Part shown: piece by piece, positions 32,588 through 44,764 of the stretch | Position numbering within the stretch: position 1 is the stretch's first letter | Layout: each line of letters starts with the position of its first letter | The notes under the pieces: generated by a model | What the model was told of the DNA's origin: nothing | The model's input: the letters and a program-made list of their open reading frames with translations, nothing else | Database searches by the model: none | Made by a program: the position numbers and the translations under genes | DNA from: Avena insularis | Lineage: Eukaryota; Streptophyta; Magnoliopsida; Poales; Poaceae | Length of the DNA: 64,000 bases | Direction of reading: 5' to 3' | Assembly (NCBI GenBank): GCA_023614405.1 | Contig: CM042688.1 | Span: 71,224,253 to 71,288,252 of the forward strand

Positions 32588-33616
32588 CTAATTTTCCTTC
32601 GGTCTCTCCACCACCATAATGATGCTAACGACCTTATTTGTCGCAGCAAGATAAAGCAACATTGGTTCCTGAGGTTCCAGCGCTGCGAGGATAGGAGCAG
32701 ATGAGAGTACTTTCTTCAGGTCTTGTAGTGCAGCTTCAGCTTCATCAGTCCAAACAAAATCCTTGGTCTTTTTCAGGAGTTTGTATAATGGTGCGGCTCT
32801 TTCACCAAGCCGGCTTACAAATCGACTGACCGTGGCGATGCAACCAGTTAATCTTTGTACGTCCTTCAGGCGAGTTGGCCTGGAAATATTGAGTATAGCC
32901 TTGATTTTGTCCCGGTTCACCTCTATGCCTCTTTGAGACACGATGAAACCTAACAATTTTCCGGTTGGTATTCCAAAGAAGCACTTCTTCAGGTTAAGCA
33001 TGATGTTGTATTTTCATAGGTTAGCAAATGTTTCCTCCAAGTCAGAAATCATCGTTTCCTTCTTTTTGGACATCACTGCAATATCATCCACGTATGCATG
33101 TACATTGCGTCCTAGTTAGTCATGGAGGCAACGCTGCATCGTGCGCTGGTACGTAGCTCCTGCGTTCTTCAGCCCAAAGGGCATCATAACAAAATAGAAG
33201 GTTCCGAAGGGGGTTATGAATGAAGTTTTGACTTTGTCAGATTCCTTCATCCGGATTTGGTGATAACCAGAATATGCGTCGAGAAAACAGAGGAGTTCCG
33301 AGCCTGCCATAGAATCGATAACTTGATCAATTCTAGGTAGAGCGAACGGATCTTTTGGACAAGCCTTGGTCAAGGCAGTATAATCAACACACATCCTTAA
33401 ATCAGTGGTGTCATTTTTAGGGACCATTACAGGATTGGCCGACCACTCAGTGTGGATGACCTCTTCTATGAATCCGGCTAACTCAAGCCGTGCTAGTTCC
33501 TTAGCTATTGCCTTACACTTTTCATCGCCAAATCGTCGTAGGGACTGTTTGATGGGTTTAGCGTTCGGGTTTACATTTAGAGAGTGCTCGGCAAGTTCCC
33601 TAGGTACTCCGGTCAT
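32588..33616 (-). pseudogene. Reverse transcriptase of Tat-2 pol
   Basis: Motifs in order: EEVIHTEWSANPVMVPK, LRMCVDYTALTKACPKDPFA, LCFLDAYSGYHQIRM, TPFGTFYFVMMPFGLKNAGA, the catalytic AYVDDIAVMSKK near 33075-33105, and LGFIVSQRGIEVNRDKIKAI. Two stops flank YVDD: TAA where Gln is normal (HD*LGRN) and TGA where Arg is normal (NL*KYN). The residues are well kept, so inactivation is fairly late or slow. Confidence 0.82.
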
Positions 33617-33852
33617 GTCAGATGGATGCCATGCGAAGATATCTTGATTTGCTTGGAGGAACTTGACGAGCGCGTTTCCTATGCGCTACCTAGGCCTACG
33701 CCTATCTGGGTCACCTTGGAGGGGTCATCATCCTTCAACAGCGTCTTCTTTGTCTCTTTTGATGCCTTGAACTCCGGATTTGGCTTTGTCACCTCCTTCT
33801 TCGTTGCGGGCATCTCAGACGGATCTATGCTTTTCTTGATCTCCTGGTACTC

Positions 33853-34698
33853 CTAGGCGTGCAACATGGCTTTGGCAAAGGCGACATTTCCATCCTCGCA
33901 CTCTCGCGCTTTCTTCGGGTCTCCCCTGATAGTGATCATGCCGTTGGGACCTGCAATTTTCATCATATTGTAAATGTAACACGGACGAGCCATAAATTCC
34001 CAGTAAGCCGAACGCCCGAATATAGCATGGTACGCGCTCTTGAATGGGACCACTTCGAAGGAAAGTGCTCCCGTCCGATAGTTCTTTGGAGTTCCAAAGG
34101 TAACATCCAAAGTGATCTTTCCCAGAGAATTAGCTTGTCTTCCTGGGACAACTCTATGAAAGATCACAGAGCTATGGTTCAGCTGAGTTTCCGAGATCCT
34201 CATCCAGCGTAGTGTTTCGACATAGAGAATATTGATACTACTACCACCGTCCATGAGGGTCTTGGAGAAACCATAACCGTCACTTAGTGGATTGACGATT
34301 AAGGCGTATTTTCCTCGCCTGTGCAACTTGGGTGGATGATCAGCGTGGTCAAATGTGATTGCCACTTCCGACCAGTCCAGGTATTGGGGGACAGCCGGAA
34401 CTGTTGCATTGAGCTCATGTAGAACTGCTTTCTTGACCTTTGTTGGTTGAGATCCGAGGAAAGTGACATAAGTGTCCTTCTTGGTGGGGAAAGTTTTCTT
34501 CCCTTCCGGCTTGGGATTTGAAGCATCAGCTTCCTCCATGTCGGAATCTTCCTTGGTCTCTTTTTCTTTTTCGGGATTCTTCTTTCCCTTCTTCCGCTTA
34601 GCTTTGTAGCCCGCGGTGTCATCTCTTTTGATGTCGTCATTGAAACGACATTCGGCGTTGGTGTGGGACGAGCCCGCATTGGTGTCTAGGTGATGCAC
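33853..34698 (-). pseudogene. Zinc knuckle and aspartic protease of Tat-2
   Basis: The start has C/H spacing of a Tat-type zinc knuckle (VHHLDTNAGSSHTNAECRF). A Lys/Glu-rich linker follows, then the retropepsin-like core with LMDGGSSINILY (Asp-Gly-Ser active site type) and IFGRSAYWEFMARPCYIYN. The protease would cut the polyprotein. An open frame of 281 codons remains here; stops separate it from RT (33617-33852). Confidence 0.72.
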
Positions 34699-37309
34699 AC
34701 ATGGGTTATTGGCAATGTCGGCCCAAGAGTAGGTTTTTCATGGTTGCTGTTCTCCTCTACCTTGGACCCTTGAAGTCCCCCGGCCACGCCCACGGCCTCT
34801 GCCGCATCCTCCTCGTCCTCCAGACCCGAAAGTAGCAGTAACCACCACTGTTTCCATGTTGGGTTTCTCTGTCGAGGTATTTTTGCGCTTCTAAGCTTGT
34901 TGATTTGGCTGTTTTGCCGACTGAGGCACAACTAGGGCATTGAGTAATCCCTCTGCATCATCGTCGGCATCTGCATACTTGCTTGTTGTTTCTATCATCT
35001 CTCCCAAATCAGTGACCTTGTCACACTTCAATCAGTGGCACAGTAGACCAATTGGGAGACCTGCGATGAAAGCTTCAATCGCAGTTTGATCATTTATTCC
35101 TTCACAGAAGTTCTTGGTGTCGATCCATCATCCGAGGTAATCTCGACAAGTTTCTCCGGCCTTCTGGGTGCAACGTTGTAGGTCTCCGACCGTACAGGGC
35201 CTCCGATACGTGCCTTCGAAATTCCGAAAGAACGCACTTTGCATGTCATACCAGTTGTGGATGGTGTTCTCCGGAAGTTCATTAAGCCATGATTGTGCCA
35301 TCTTCCGCAACATAAGTGGGAGATATCGGGTTGCGACCAGGCTATTTCCGCCTTTGGCGATGCAGCAAGCTTGGAAGAAACTCAGAGCTGTGTATCCGCC
35401 GAGCAATGCCGTCGTAGGCTTGGATATGCCTTGAAATAGCAAATCCTTCCGGGAATCTTGTAGCTCTGATGCATGGTCCGAAGCACTTTGGGCCCACGTA
35501 GATATCATTGTTTTCGTAGCGCCGCGCCTCTATGTTGGAGTTGATCATGTGCCTTGCGTCGTTCGGGGATAGAGATCGTCCCGAATGTCGGCTGTGGCTG
35601 CGGTGCCTTGGAGCCGGACTTCGGCTTCTGCCACCACCTCCTCTGCCACGTCGTCCTCCTTGTCCCCCTTGGGAGCCGTTGTGATGACTGCTTGGTGGAG
35701 AAGGTGGGGCAGCCGGATAATTTCCGGCTGATCGCCAGCCTCTGTTCGGAGCGTCATTATTCCGGTTCCGAGGAGGGTCTTGGCTATGACGAGCCCCCTG
35801 CCGACTTGTCCCGACATGGTTTCCGTCGTTCCTTCGTCCGTCGTTCCCACTACGGTGAGGCTTAGCCGGACGGCTTGCATGTCTAGGAGGTGGCTTTTTT
35901 GACGATCCTTCTCCCGACGTTTCTCTTTATCTTCTCCCCTTCGATCGTTAGACTCTCGTCAGGGAGGATTCCTCGGATTCAGAGCAGCGATGGCCTCTTT
36001 CTCGGCCGCTGGGGCGGCGTTGCTCCAGTCATGTGTAGTCCTGCGATGCCATCCTGACGATCCGGTTCTCGAATAATTGTCCTCCCGTTGTTCGGGGCGA
36101 TGATGTTGCTCCGGAACGCGATGGGGTCTTACGTCAGCCCATGCCGGATCTATGCGACATTGGTCGGAATCCGAGACTAGTTTTTGACTTCCGAACATGG
36201 CGACCTTTTGCTGCTCTAGTCCCTTGTTGAGTAGTTTGATACCCAAATGGATCTCCTCTGGTCCTGGATTAGCCGATAGAATTTCTCGGGCCGCCACGGT
36301 ATTTTGTACTGGGGTTGGATATACCCAATCTCTGTTGCTATCTTTCTGTGGCTTCCCCATCTCATCTCCGAAAAGGACGACACGGATATGTGGGAATTGG
36401 TCGTCATTGGTGTGACGCTTCCGTGTCTTCTGATGCAACCGAGACATGTAATCCTTAGTTGCCATATGCTTCTTCTCCTCCTCGATGTTTTTGGCTTCAT
36501 CCAGGAGTTGTTGACGACGCGCTTCTAGGGCTTGGGCCCTTTCGTCCAGTTCTTCAGCAGTAAGTTCTGCAGCTGTAGGGATGGGTGTGGTTAGTGCAGC
36601 ATCGATGAGTTTACGCGCACCTTCGGTGATCACGTGTCCATCCACCGATTCTTCTTTTTCAGCTCTTCTGGGATAAGTGCTCCATCCGAGTCTTCTTTGT
36701 ATTCCTCGACAATCACCTCCTCTGCCAGAGGGTCTTTTGCCGGGGTCTTGTTCTTCTTGTTCTTCTTCTTTGCCTTCTTGGCAGCGCCAGTAGCAAAGAC
36801 GGCTTTGGGTCCGTTTCCCGGAGTCAAGCTTTGATCGGTACTTTCGGACATCTGGGGACTTCAGGATTATCTCCGACGTCCATGTCATCCTGCACTTTGG
36901 GAGAGTGTTCCCGGGATCCTTCATCCATGGCTTCTCCTTCTTCTGTAGCTTTGGAGTTATACTCCTCTTCATACTCCGCGGAGAACTTTTGGAAATCCGC
37001 TGACGTCATCGATTCATCCGAGGATGCGGCTACGTTGGCGTTTGTTCCAATTGCCTCCAGCACAGAGTCGGTGTTTTCTCCAGCATCGGCAGAGCCGGAT
37101 CCGGATCCCACATATCCGATAAAGTGCGACGCGTGCTTCCTGAGGTACCTGTGGCTCTCGCGATCAGCCATGTCGAAACTTTTGATGGTTTCGAGGATTG
37201 CATCTGCGCTTGCATCTTGCAGTATCATACGTCGCAGTGTGTACCTCAGGAAAGGCCTGTCTGTCTCGGTGTCATCAGAGCCGGAATCAATGTCGTTGGT
37301 GAATTCCAA
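34686..37309 (-). pseudogene. Gag of Tat-2
   Basis: The N-terminal part, 37309-36824, begins FTNDIDSGSDDTETDRPFLR after the 75-bp duplicated segment; 36972-35959 is a Glu/Lys/Arg-rich helical part (LDERAQALEARRQQLLDEAK). The capsid-like retrotrans_gag core is at 35508-35128 (RYLPLMLRKMAQSWLNELPE, NTIHNWYDMQSAFFRNFEGT). Several frameshifts break it. Gag would form the particle that packages RNA. Confidence 0.72.
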
Positions 37310-37375
37310 CTCCTGTTTTTCCTTTGTCTCATATCATATCCTCTAGCCCCCAAGCATGAAGTAGGATAAATAATC
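37301..37375. repeat. 75-bp direct repeat, copy at the start of gag
   Basis: Same orientation as the copy at 28566-28640, 8.7 kb away in the same element. It sits exactly between leader and gag, so the normal gag start may have been replaced. Confidence 0.85.
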
Positions 37376-37694
37376 TCTGGTGCGGGTTGGGTGGGATTAG
37401 GGTTTTCTGAGATCCGAAACTCTGCCGCCTCTGCGGACAGAGGGGACCCAGAAGATTCTTCTGCCTCTATCATCACCGCTAGGGTGGGTGGGGCAGGTTC
37501 AGCAAAACTGATGTAAACATCGATCTCGTCGAAAGACATGATTGTATAGGCAATCACAGCCTCCCTAGCCGGGATCCAAGTCTTGTCGAGAACGATGAGA
37601 GGGACGTTGCTGGCGTAGAGGATGCGACCGACAGCGATAGTCTCGCCGATTCTGATTCTTGCAGATTTCGCTCGGAACGCAGATCTGAAGCTCA

Positions 37695-37715
37695 CTTGCC
37701 CCACGGTGGGCGCCA
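37695..37715 (-). promoter_or_regulatory. Primer binding site of Tat-2
   Basis: TGGCGCCCACCGTGGGGCAA on -, two bases after the 5' LTR. It would pair with a tRNA 3' end to start minus-strand synthesis. Confidence 0.75.
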
Positions 37716-37717
37716 AC

Positions 37718-38226
37718 TGTCGTCGGATTGATGACAAGTACGCCATGAGGGGGTCCTCGAGGCGTGCGGAAGAGAGGGGTGTGAGACGTACGGTATTCCG
37801 GGGCGGTGAGCACACAAGTTTACCCAGGTTCGAATCCACTGGCTTTGGACAGATCCTACTCCTGCTAGCAATCCAGTAATACGGCAGAGCCGGAATATGG
37901 GTTACAAGGGTTTCGCCTGTGCGAGTTGAGAGTCTAAAGTGTTGGGGTGCCCTAAAGGCTCTCCCTAGGACGGCTTATATAGATATCCGGCCTAGGGTTT
38001 ACAAGAGAGATCCATCCGGCTACGACTAAGAGTCGGTTACAGAGTACATCTTGAACTACAAGTAACACTATGGGCCTAAGTCGGTAAGTCTTCTAGGCCT
38101 TCCCGTAGCCGGATTGGACTCCGTCTTTCTCCCTGACTGGGCCGCCCGTGAAGCAAAGCTCTAACCCGAAGTGGGCCACCCTGGTCAGTGAGGAACTGTG
38201 AGGATACCCAGAAAGTATATCCCCAA
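37718..38226 (-). repeat. 5' LTR of Tat-2
   Basis: 509 bp, aligned base for base with 26027-26535 with scattered changes. TATA box CTATATAAG on - at 37974-37982. The right edge meets repeat DNA at TCGAAGCTTCTAGC. Confidence 0.85.
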
Positions 38227-38228
38227 CT

Positions 38229-39745
38229 GTCGAAGCTTCTAGCATACGCTACTCCGGCGTGGGGCCTCTCAGACGTGTTGCCACCGTCTAGGCCCACACG
38301 CCAGCGAGAGTTGCTTCCCAGCATTTAAACGAGTTTCTAGGCATTTGCTAAATTTTTTGAACAATTTAAGGCTTTTAAGAAGATGACCATCATCCAAAAA
38401 AAGGTGACCAAGGTCATGGAAATAGTTTATGATGACGTGTCCGTATTTGGTAGATCGGTGCATCTTTGCAAATCAACCAATATGTCAGCTTCCAAATTTG
38501 AAGTTTGTTTTCGAATTTCCAAGTAATAACAATGTGTTTTGTTGTGAAGCAACTACAAAGATGATGGCTCAAAATTCCACTGCCCCTTTTTTCACACAAT
38601 GCATAATGCCCTTTCAAGCTTCCAGGCTAAATTTGTGCAATAAAATAATTTTTGGGGCTAGATGTTTTTTTGGGGGCTGGATCTTTGAATGGATGGGTGG
38701 GATGTTTGAATGGGTGGGCGGGATATTTCGGCGCTCTACCGAAATTTTGAAGATGAAGCTTCTAAGGTACGCTACTCCCACTTGGGATCTTGTCCACGTC
38801 AGATAGACCCACAGGCTTGTATGCTTTCCAGCATTTAATGAGTTTATAGACATCTGCCGAAATTAATTGACATTAATTCAAGGCTTTCAAACAAGAGGAG
38901 CAAGGTCACAGCCATAGTTTCTGTACCTTTTTCATGTTTTGTACTACTCCGTACATTGAAGCATCTTCGTCAACCAAGCTTATAAACCTGTCCATATTTG
39001 GTAGATCGGTGCATCTTGGCATTTCAAGTAATTGTTTACAAAGGAGATTCCAGATTTGATGGATAATGCCCTACTTTCATGAGTTTCCAAGCTTCCTAGT
39101 TGAAGATGCTGAAATTAAATAACTTTTTGACGATTGAAAGTAAGTATGTCTATTCACAAACTACAAAGTATGTGATATAGCTTGCTCTTGACTTTTTAAA
39201 AATAGTTTAAAGGTACCGAATTACTCAAATATTGGAGAACCACCGAGAGTTTTGCAAGATTTCAATTTTTTGATATGAATAGTAATGACACCAAATTGGG
39301 GCCAGTTTAAAAAAAATAAAGAAACAAAATATAAAATGAAATACAACCATTCGTTTCTTCGTTGGTGTCTCACTGTGTGCATTGGCTAATTTCCTTGAAA
39401 ATATATAAAATTTTATAACTCTTGAAAAACTCATTTCACAATACGACGTACCATGTTTGAACATTCATGGATTTCAAAAACTAGATGACCAATGTCAAGG
39501 CCATATGTGTTACCATAATTTATGATAATGTAACCATGTTTGGTAGATTGGTGCATATTGGTATTTCAACATTGTGTAGAAAAGAGCTTCCATATTTGGA
39601 GTTATTTTAAAATCTCCAATCGATAATAATGGCTTTAATTCTATCATACGATATATGGTGTACCATGTATGAATTTGCATGGCTTTCAAACCAGGTGACC
39701 AAGGTCATGGACACACCTTTGCTATAGTTTATAACAACATGTTTG
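38229..39745. repeat. Degenerate tandem repeat of about 0.52-0.55 kb (copy block 1)
   Basis: GAAGCTTCTA(A/G) with TACGCTACTCC occurs at 38231 and 38755; TTGGTAGAT(C/T)GGTGCAT occurs near 38447, 38998 and 39539. The first 0.9 kb is repeated at 59363-60243. The array is cut by the Copia element and resumes at 46437. No gene is seen. Confidence 0.7.
39741..39745. repeat. Target site duplication GTTTG (left) of Copia element
   Basis: GTTTG here and at 46432-46436 flank the element exactly outside TG...CA. Confidence 0.85.
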
Positions 39746-41409
39746 TGTTGGAGATATGCCCAAGGGGCAATAATAAAAGTGGTTATTATTATATCTTTGT
39801 GTTTATGATGAATGTTTACATCCCATGCTATAATTGTATTATTAGGAAACACTAATACTTGTGTGTTTTGTAAACATAAAAGAGTCCCTAGTAAGCCTCT
39901 TGTTGAACTAGCTTGTTGATTAATAGATGATCATGGTTTCCTGATCATGGACATTGGATGTCATTAATAACAAGGTTATATCATTAGGAGAATGATGTGA
40001 TGGACACACACCCATAGTAAGTGTAGCATAAGATCAAGTCATTAAGTTCAGACTACAAGCTTTCAAATGCATAGTAACCTAATCCTTCGACCATGAGGTT
40101 ATGTTAATCACCATCACCGGATGGGTACTTTGATGACATCAAACACCGCTTCATAACTGGGTGGTTATAAAGGTGTCATTGGGTATTCTGAAAGTATGTG
40201 TTGAAGCGCATGGACCAAGATTGGGATTTTTCCATCCATATGATGGATAGATATGCTCTGGGCCCTCTCGGTGGAATGTCATCTAGTTAGCTTGCAAGCA
40301 TGTGATTAGGTCACAAGGGATGACATGTCATGGAACGAGTAAAGAGTACTTATCAGTAACAAGGTAGAACTAGGTATGGAGATACTGACGATCAAACCTC
40401 GGATAAGTAGAGTATCGCGTGACAAAGGGAATTGGTTTCGTATGTTAATGGTTCTATCGATCACGAAGTCATCGTTGAGTATGTGGGAGCCATTATGGAT
40501 CTCCAGATCCCACTGATGGTTATTAATCGGAGAGGTGTCTCCATCATGTCTGCATATTCACGAACCGTAGGGTGACACACTTAAGGTTCGATGCTGTTTA
40601 GGTAGATATGGAATGTGCGTTGGAGACTGAATGTTGTTCGAAGTCTCGGATTGGATCTAGGACATCACGAGGAGATCCGGAATTATCCGGAGAATAAGAT
40701 TCATATAATGGAGATCATTTTCTAGGTTCAGAAATGTTCCAGAGTGTTTATATGGGGATTCTAGAAGGTTTCGGAATGTTCCGGAAGGTTCTATAAAGTT
40801 CTGTGGAGTTTACTTGAAAACCAAGAAAGGAAAAGGGGAAACTTGGGGGAAGAAAACTCCCCCAAGCCCCCCTTGTGCGCCGGCCCTAGAGGTGGCCCTA
40901 GGGGTGGGAACCCTAGGCGCCACCCCTCCCTCTATAAATAGAGGGGTGGAGGCGCCCACCCCTTTGCCCCTTCCACTCCTTGCCCTAGCCGCCTCTCTTA
41001 TCCTCCTTCGCTCTGCTCTGGCTTAGGCGAAGCCCTGCAGAATTCTCTACTCCACCACCACCACCACGCCGTCGTGCTGCTGGGATTCCATGGAGAGATC
41101 TACTACCTCCATCGTCTGGAACGGGAGAGGAAGGTCTGCATCGACTCGCACGCAGTGACCGACACGGAAGCTACCGTTAACGCGGCGTCGGAAGGCTCAT
41201 CCACTCGATCTTGAGATCGGCAAGTGATCGTCTACATCAACCACGAGATCCGATCTCGCACAAGGTTTTTAGGATCTACAAGGGTTAGTACAGATCTATC
41301 TCGTTGCACATGTCTAATAGATTAGATCTTGGATTTTATCTAGATTAGATCTGGGTTTTGTTCGTTCTTGCGGTAGATTTTTTTTGTTTTCCATGCTACG
41401 AACCCATCA
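39746..41409 (+). repeat. 5' LTR of Copia element
   Basis: TGTTGGAGATATG...GAACCCATCA, 1664 bp. TATA box TATAAATA at 40933-40940 within the palindrome CCCTCTATAAATAGAGGGG. Confidence 0.92.
40933..40940 (+). promoter_or_regulatory. TATA box of Copia 5' LTR
   Basis: TATAAATA in CTCTATAAATAGAG; the same box lies at 45946-45953 in the 3' LTR. Confidence 0.65.
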
Positions 41410-41410
41410 G

Positions 41411-41422
41411 TGGTATCAGAGC
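41411..41422 (+). promoter_or_regulatory. Primer binding site, initiator tRNA-Met type
   Basis: TGGTATCAGAGC, one base after the 5' LTR. This 12-mer is the standard copia site complementary to the 3' end of initiator tRNA-Met. Confidence 0.9.
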
Positions 41423-42030
41423 CGTGTCTATGCGTAGATCTGTTGCACGAGTAGAACACAATGGTTTTGTGGGCGTTGGTGCTTGTGTCATCTTTTGCAT
41501 TGTGTACTTTGCATCTTGCGGTATGGTGGGATGAAGCGGCTCGGGCTAACCTTACATGTCATCGCACATGAGACTTTCTCCACTCTTGACGTGTAACTTG
41601 CTTTGGACAAGTGGCTTTGCGGGTGTCTGTCTCTCCCACCATAGTATAGATCCAATTTACACTTTGCACTTGATAGCACTTGTATCAACATTGTGGTTCA
41701 GTTTCGTAGGTAAGATCCGTTCTTATTCGAAAGCCCCAAACCACGTAAAACATGCAAAAAAAATTAGAGGCGTCTAACTTGTTTTTGCAGGGGTTTTGTG
41801 ATGTGATATGGCCATCATGTGATTGTGATTATATTTGATGTATGCAATGATCCTTGTTGTAATATGGCAACCGGCAGGAGCCTAATGGTTGTCTTTAATT
41901 CTGTTAAGACCTGCGTGTCTATTCATCTTGTAATAGCTTTATTCCAAGTAGTTGTAATAGTTGCTAGTGATGATGGACAACCATGAAGCGGCGCCACTGA
42001 CCTTGACACAATGCTCGTGATTATGGAGAA
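41423..42030 (+). other. Copia leader with deletion junction
   Basis: Untranslated leader to about 42020, where the sequence passes directly to the pre-integrase region. A full-length relative would have about 1.5 kb or more of gag and protease here. Confidence 0.6.
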
Positions 42031-42035
42031 TAAAA

Positions 42036-44731
42036 TTGAATGATAATTCTACATACATGTGGCACTGTCGTCTTGGTCACATTGGAGTGAAGCGTATGAA
42101 GAAACTCCATTCTGATGGACTTCTTGAATCACTTGATTTTGAATCACTTGAAAGATGTGAAGCATGTCTAATGGGAAAAATGACTAAGACTCCAATCTCT
42201 GGAATAATGGAGCGAGCTACGGACTTATTGCAAATAATACATACCGATGTGTGCGGCCCAATGAGTGTAGCATCGCATGGTGGATTTCGTTATGTTCTCA
42301 CTTTCACGGATGACTTAAGTAGATATGGGTATGTCTACTTTATGAAACATAAGTCCGAAACTTTCGAGAAGTTTAAGGAATTTCAAAGTGAAGTGGAAAA
42401 TCATCGTAACAAGAAGATTAAATTTCTGCATTCTGACCATGGAGGTGAATATTTAAGTTATGAGTTTGGCATGCATTTAAAGAAATGTGGAATACTTTCG
42501 CAATTGACACTGCCGGGAACACCACAGCGTAATGGTGTGTCCGAACGACGTAATCGAACTCTCTTAGATATGGTTCGGTCTATGATGTCTCTTACAGATT
42601 TACCGCTACTGTTTTGGGGCTATGCATTAGAGACAGCCACATTCACTTTAAATAGGGCACCATCTAAATCCGTTGAAACGACACTGTACAAATTGTGGTT
42701 TGGAAAGAAACCTAAGTTGTCGTTCCTTAAAGTTTGGGGTTGCAAAGCGTATGTAAAGAAGTTACAACCTGATAAGCTTGAACCCAAAGCGAAGAAATGC
42801 GTCTTCATAGGATACCCTAAAGAAACAATTGGGTATACCTTCTATCATAGATCCGAAGGCAAAGTTTTCTTTGCCAAGAATGGATCCTTTCTTGAGAAGG
42901 AGTTTCTCTCGAAGGAAGTGACTGGAAGGAAAGTAGAACTCGACGAGGTTATTGAACCTTCTCTCGGAATTGAGAGTAGCACAACACCAGAAGATGGTTT
43001 TGTGCCGCCTGCACCAATTGGAGAGGAAGCTAATGATGGTGATCATGAAACTTCGAACGAAGTTGCTGCTGAACCTCGCAGGTCAACGAGGGTTCGTACC
43101 ACTCCTGATTGGTGTGACCCTGCCTTGAACGTCATGTTGGTGGACAACATTGATGACCCTGCGACGTATGAAGAAGCTATGGTGAGCCCAAATTCTGACA
43201 AATGGCTAGAAGCCATGAAATCCGAAATGGGATCCATGTACGAAAACCAAGTGTGCACTTTGGTGGACTTACCGGATGGCCGTAAGGCTGTCGAGAACAA
43301 ATGGATTTTCAAAAGAAAAATAAATGCTGATGGTAATGTTACCGTGTATAAAGCTCGACTTGTCGCGAAAGGGTTCTGACAAATTCAAGGAGTTGACTAC
43401 AATGAGACATTCTCACCAGAAGCGAAGCTAAAGTCAGTGAGAATTTTGTTAGCAATTGCTGCATATTTTGATTATGAGATTTGGCAGATGGATGTCAAAA
43501 CGGCGTTCCTTAATGGAGACATTGAGGAAGAGTTGTATATGGTACAACCCAAGGGTTTTGTCGATCCTAAAGATGCTAACAAGGTATGCAAACTTCAGCG
43601 CTCCATTTATGGACTAAAGCAAGCATCCCGGAGTTGGAATCAACGTTTTGATAAAGTAATCAAAAACTTTGGATTTATACAAACTTATGGAGAAGCTTGT
43701 ATTTACAAGAAAGTGAGTGGGAGCTCTATAGCATTCCTAGTACTATATGTAGATGACATATTGTTGATTGGGAATGATATAGAACTTCTTAATAGTGTTA
43801 AAGCCTATTTGAATAATAGTTTTTCAATGAAGGATCTGGGCGAAGCGGCATATATTCTAGGCATCAAGATTTATAGAGATAGATCAAGACGCCTAATAGC
43901 GCTTTCACAAAGTACATACTTGGACAAAGTTCTAAAGAAGTTTAGAATGGAAGAGAGCAAGAAAGGGTTCTTGCCCATGTTGCCAGGTAAGACCTTGAGT
44001 AAGACTCAAAGTCCAGCTATGGCAGAAGATAGAGAGAAAATGAGTAATATTCCCTATGCCTTGGCCATAGGTTCTATCATGTATGCCATGTTGTGTACAA
44101 GACTGGATATAGCACATGCTGTTAGTTTGACTAGCAGATATCAAAGTGATCCTGGAATGGAGCACTAGACAGTGGTCAAGAATATCCTAAAGTACCTAAA
44201 TAGGACTAAAGATATGGTTCTTTCTTATGGAGGTGATGAACAGCTTGTTGTAAACAGTTACACTGATGCTTGTTGGAACACCGATCCAGATGACTCGAAA
44301 TCACGGTCTGGATACGTATTTATTTTGAATGGTGCTGTAGTGAGCTGGAGGAGTGCCAAGTAAAGCGTTGTGGCGAAATCTTCAACTGAATCGGAATACA
44401 TAGCTGCTTCGGAGGCTGCACAAGAAGCCATATGGATGAAGGAGTTCATTACCGAACTTGGCGTGGTTCCTAGTGCGTTGGACCCGATGAGGCCATCTAT
44501 TGTGACAACACATGTGCCATAGCTAATGCACAGGAGCCAAGGTCACATAGCAAGCTAAAGCACATCAAGCTACGTTTCCATGCTATTTGCGAGTATGTCC
44601 AAGATGGTGACATAAAGATTTGCAAAGTACACACTGATCTGAATGTGGCGGATCCGTTGACTAAACCTCTCCCTAGAGCAAAGCATGACCAACACCAGAA
44701 CGCCATGGGTGTTAGGTATATTACCATGTAA
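42036..44731 (+). pseudogene. Copia pol: integrase, reverse transcriptase, RNase H
   Basis: GAG-pre-integrase zinc part (WHCRLGHIGVKRMKKLHSDG; CEACLMGKM), integrase core with D in HTDVCGP, D in LHSDHGGEY and E in NGVSERRNRTLLDM, then RT (NKWIFKRKINADGNVTVYKA; MDVKTAFLNGDIEEELYM; FLVLYVDDILLIGND) and RNase H (SYTDACWNTDPDDSKSRSGY; STESEYIAASEAAQEAIWMK). Stops: TGA 43378 (Arg expected), TAG 44166 (Trp expected) and TAA 44361 (Gln expected). Near 44480-44500 the frame shifts, after which the RNase H end continues to about 44731. All catalytic motifs are still readable. Confidence 0.87.
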
Positions 44732-44753
44732 TCTGGATTATTGACTCTAGTGC

Positions 44754-44764
44754 AAGTGGGAGAC
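44754..44764 (+). promoter_or_regulatory. Polypurine tract of Copia element
   Basis: AAGTGGGAGAC immediately before the 3' LTR; primes plus-strand synthesis. Confidence 0.8.

Larger units (their letters stand above)
25987..38226 (-). mobile_element. Tat-lineage Ty3/gypsy element with both LTRs (Tat-2)
   Basis: On the - strand: 5' LTR 38226-37718, PBS, gag, protease, RT, RNase H, a second RNase H-like part, integrase, then an antisense spliced gene, polypurine tract and 3' LTR 26535-26027. Both LTRs are 509 bp. Beyond the 3' LTR another PBS and leader stub (26026-25987) follow, so the present form is LTR-internal-LTR-internal (truncated). All genes carry stops or shifts. The right edge enters the 0.5 kb tandem repeat DNA. 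Confidence 0.85.
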
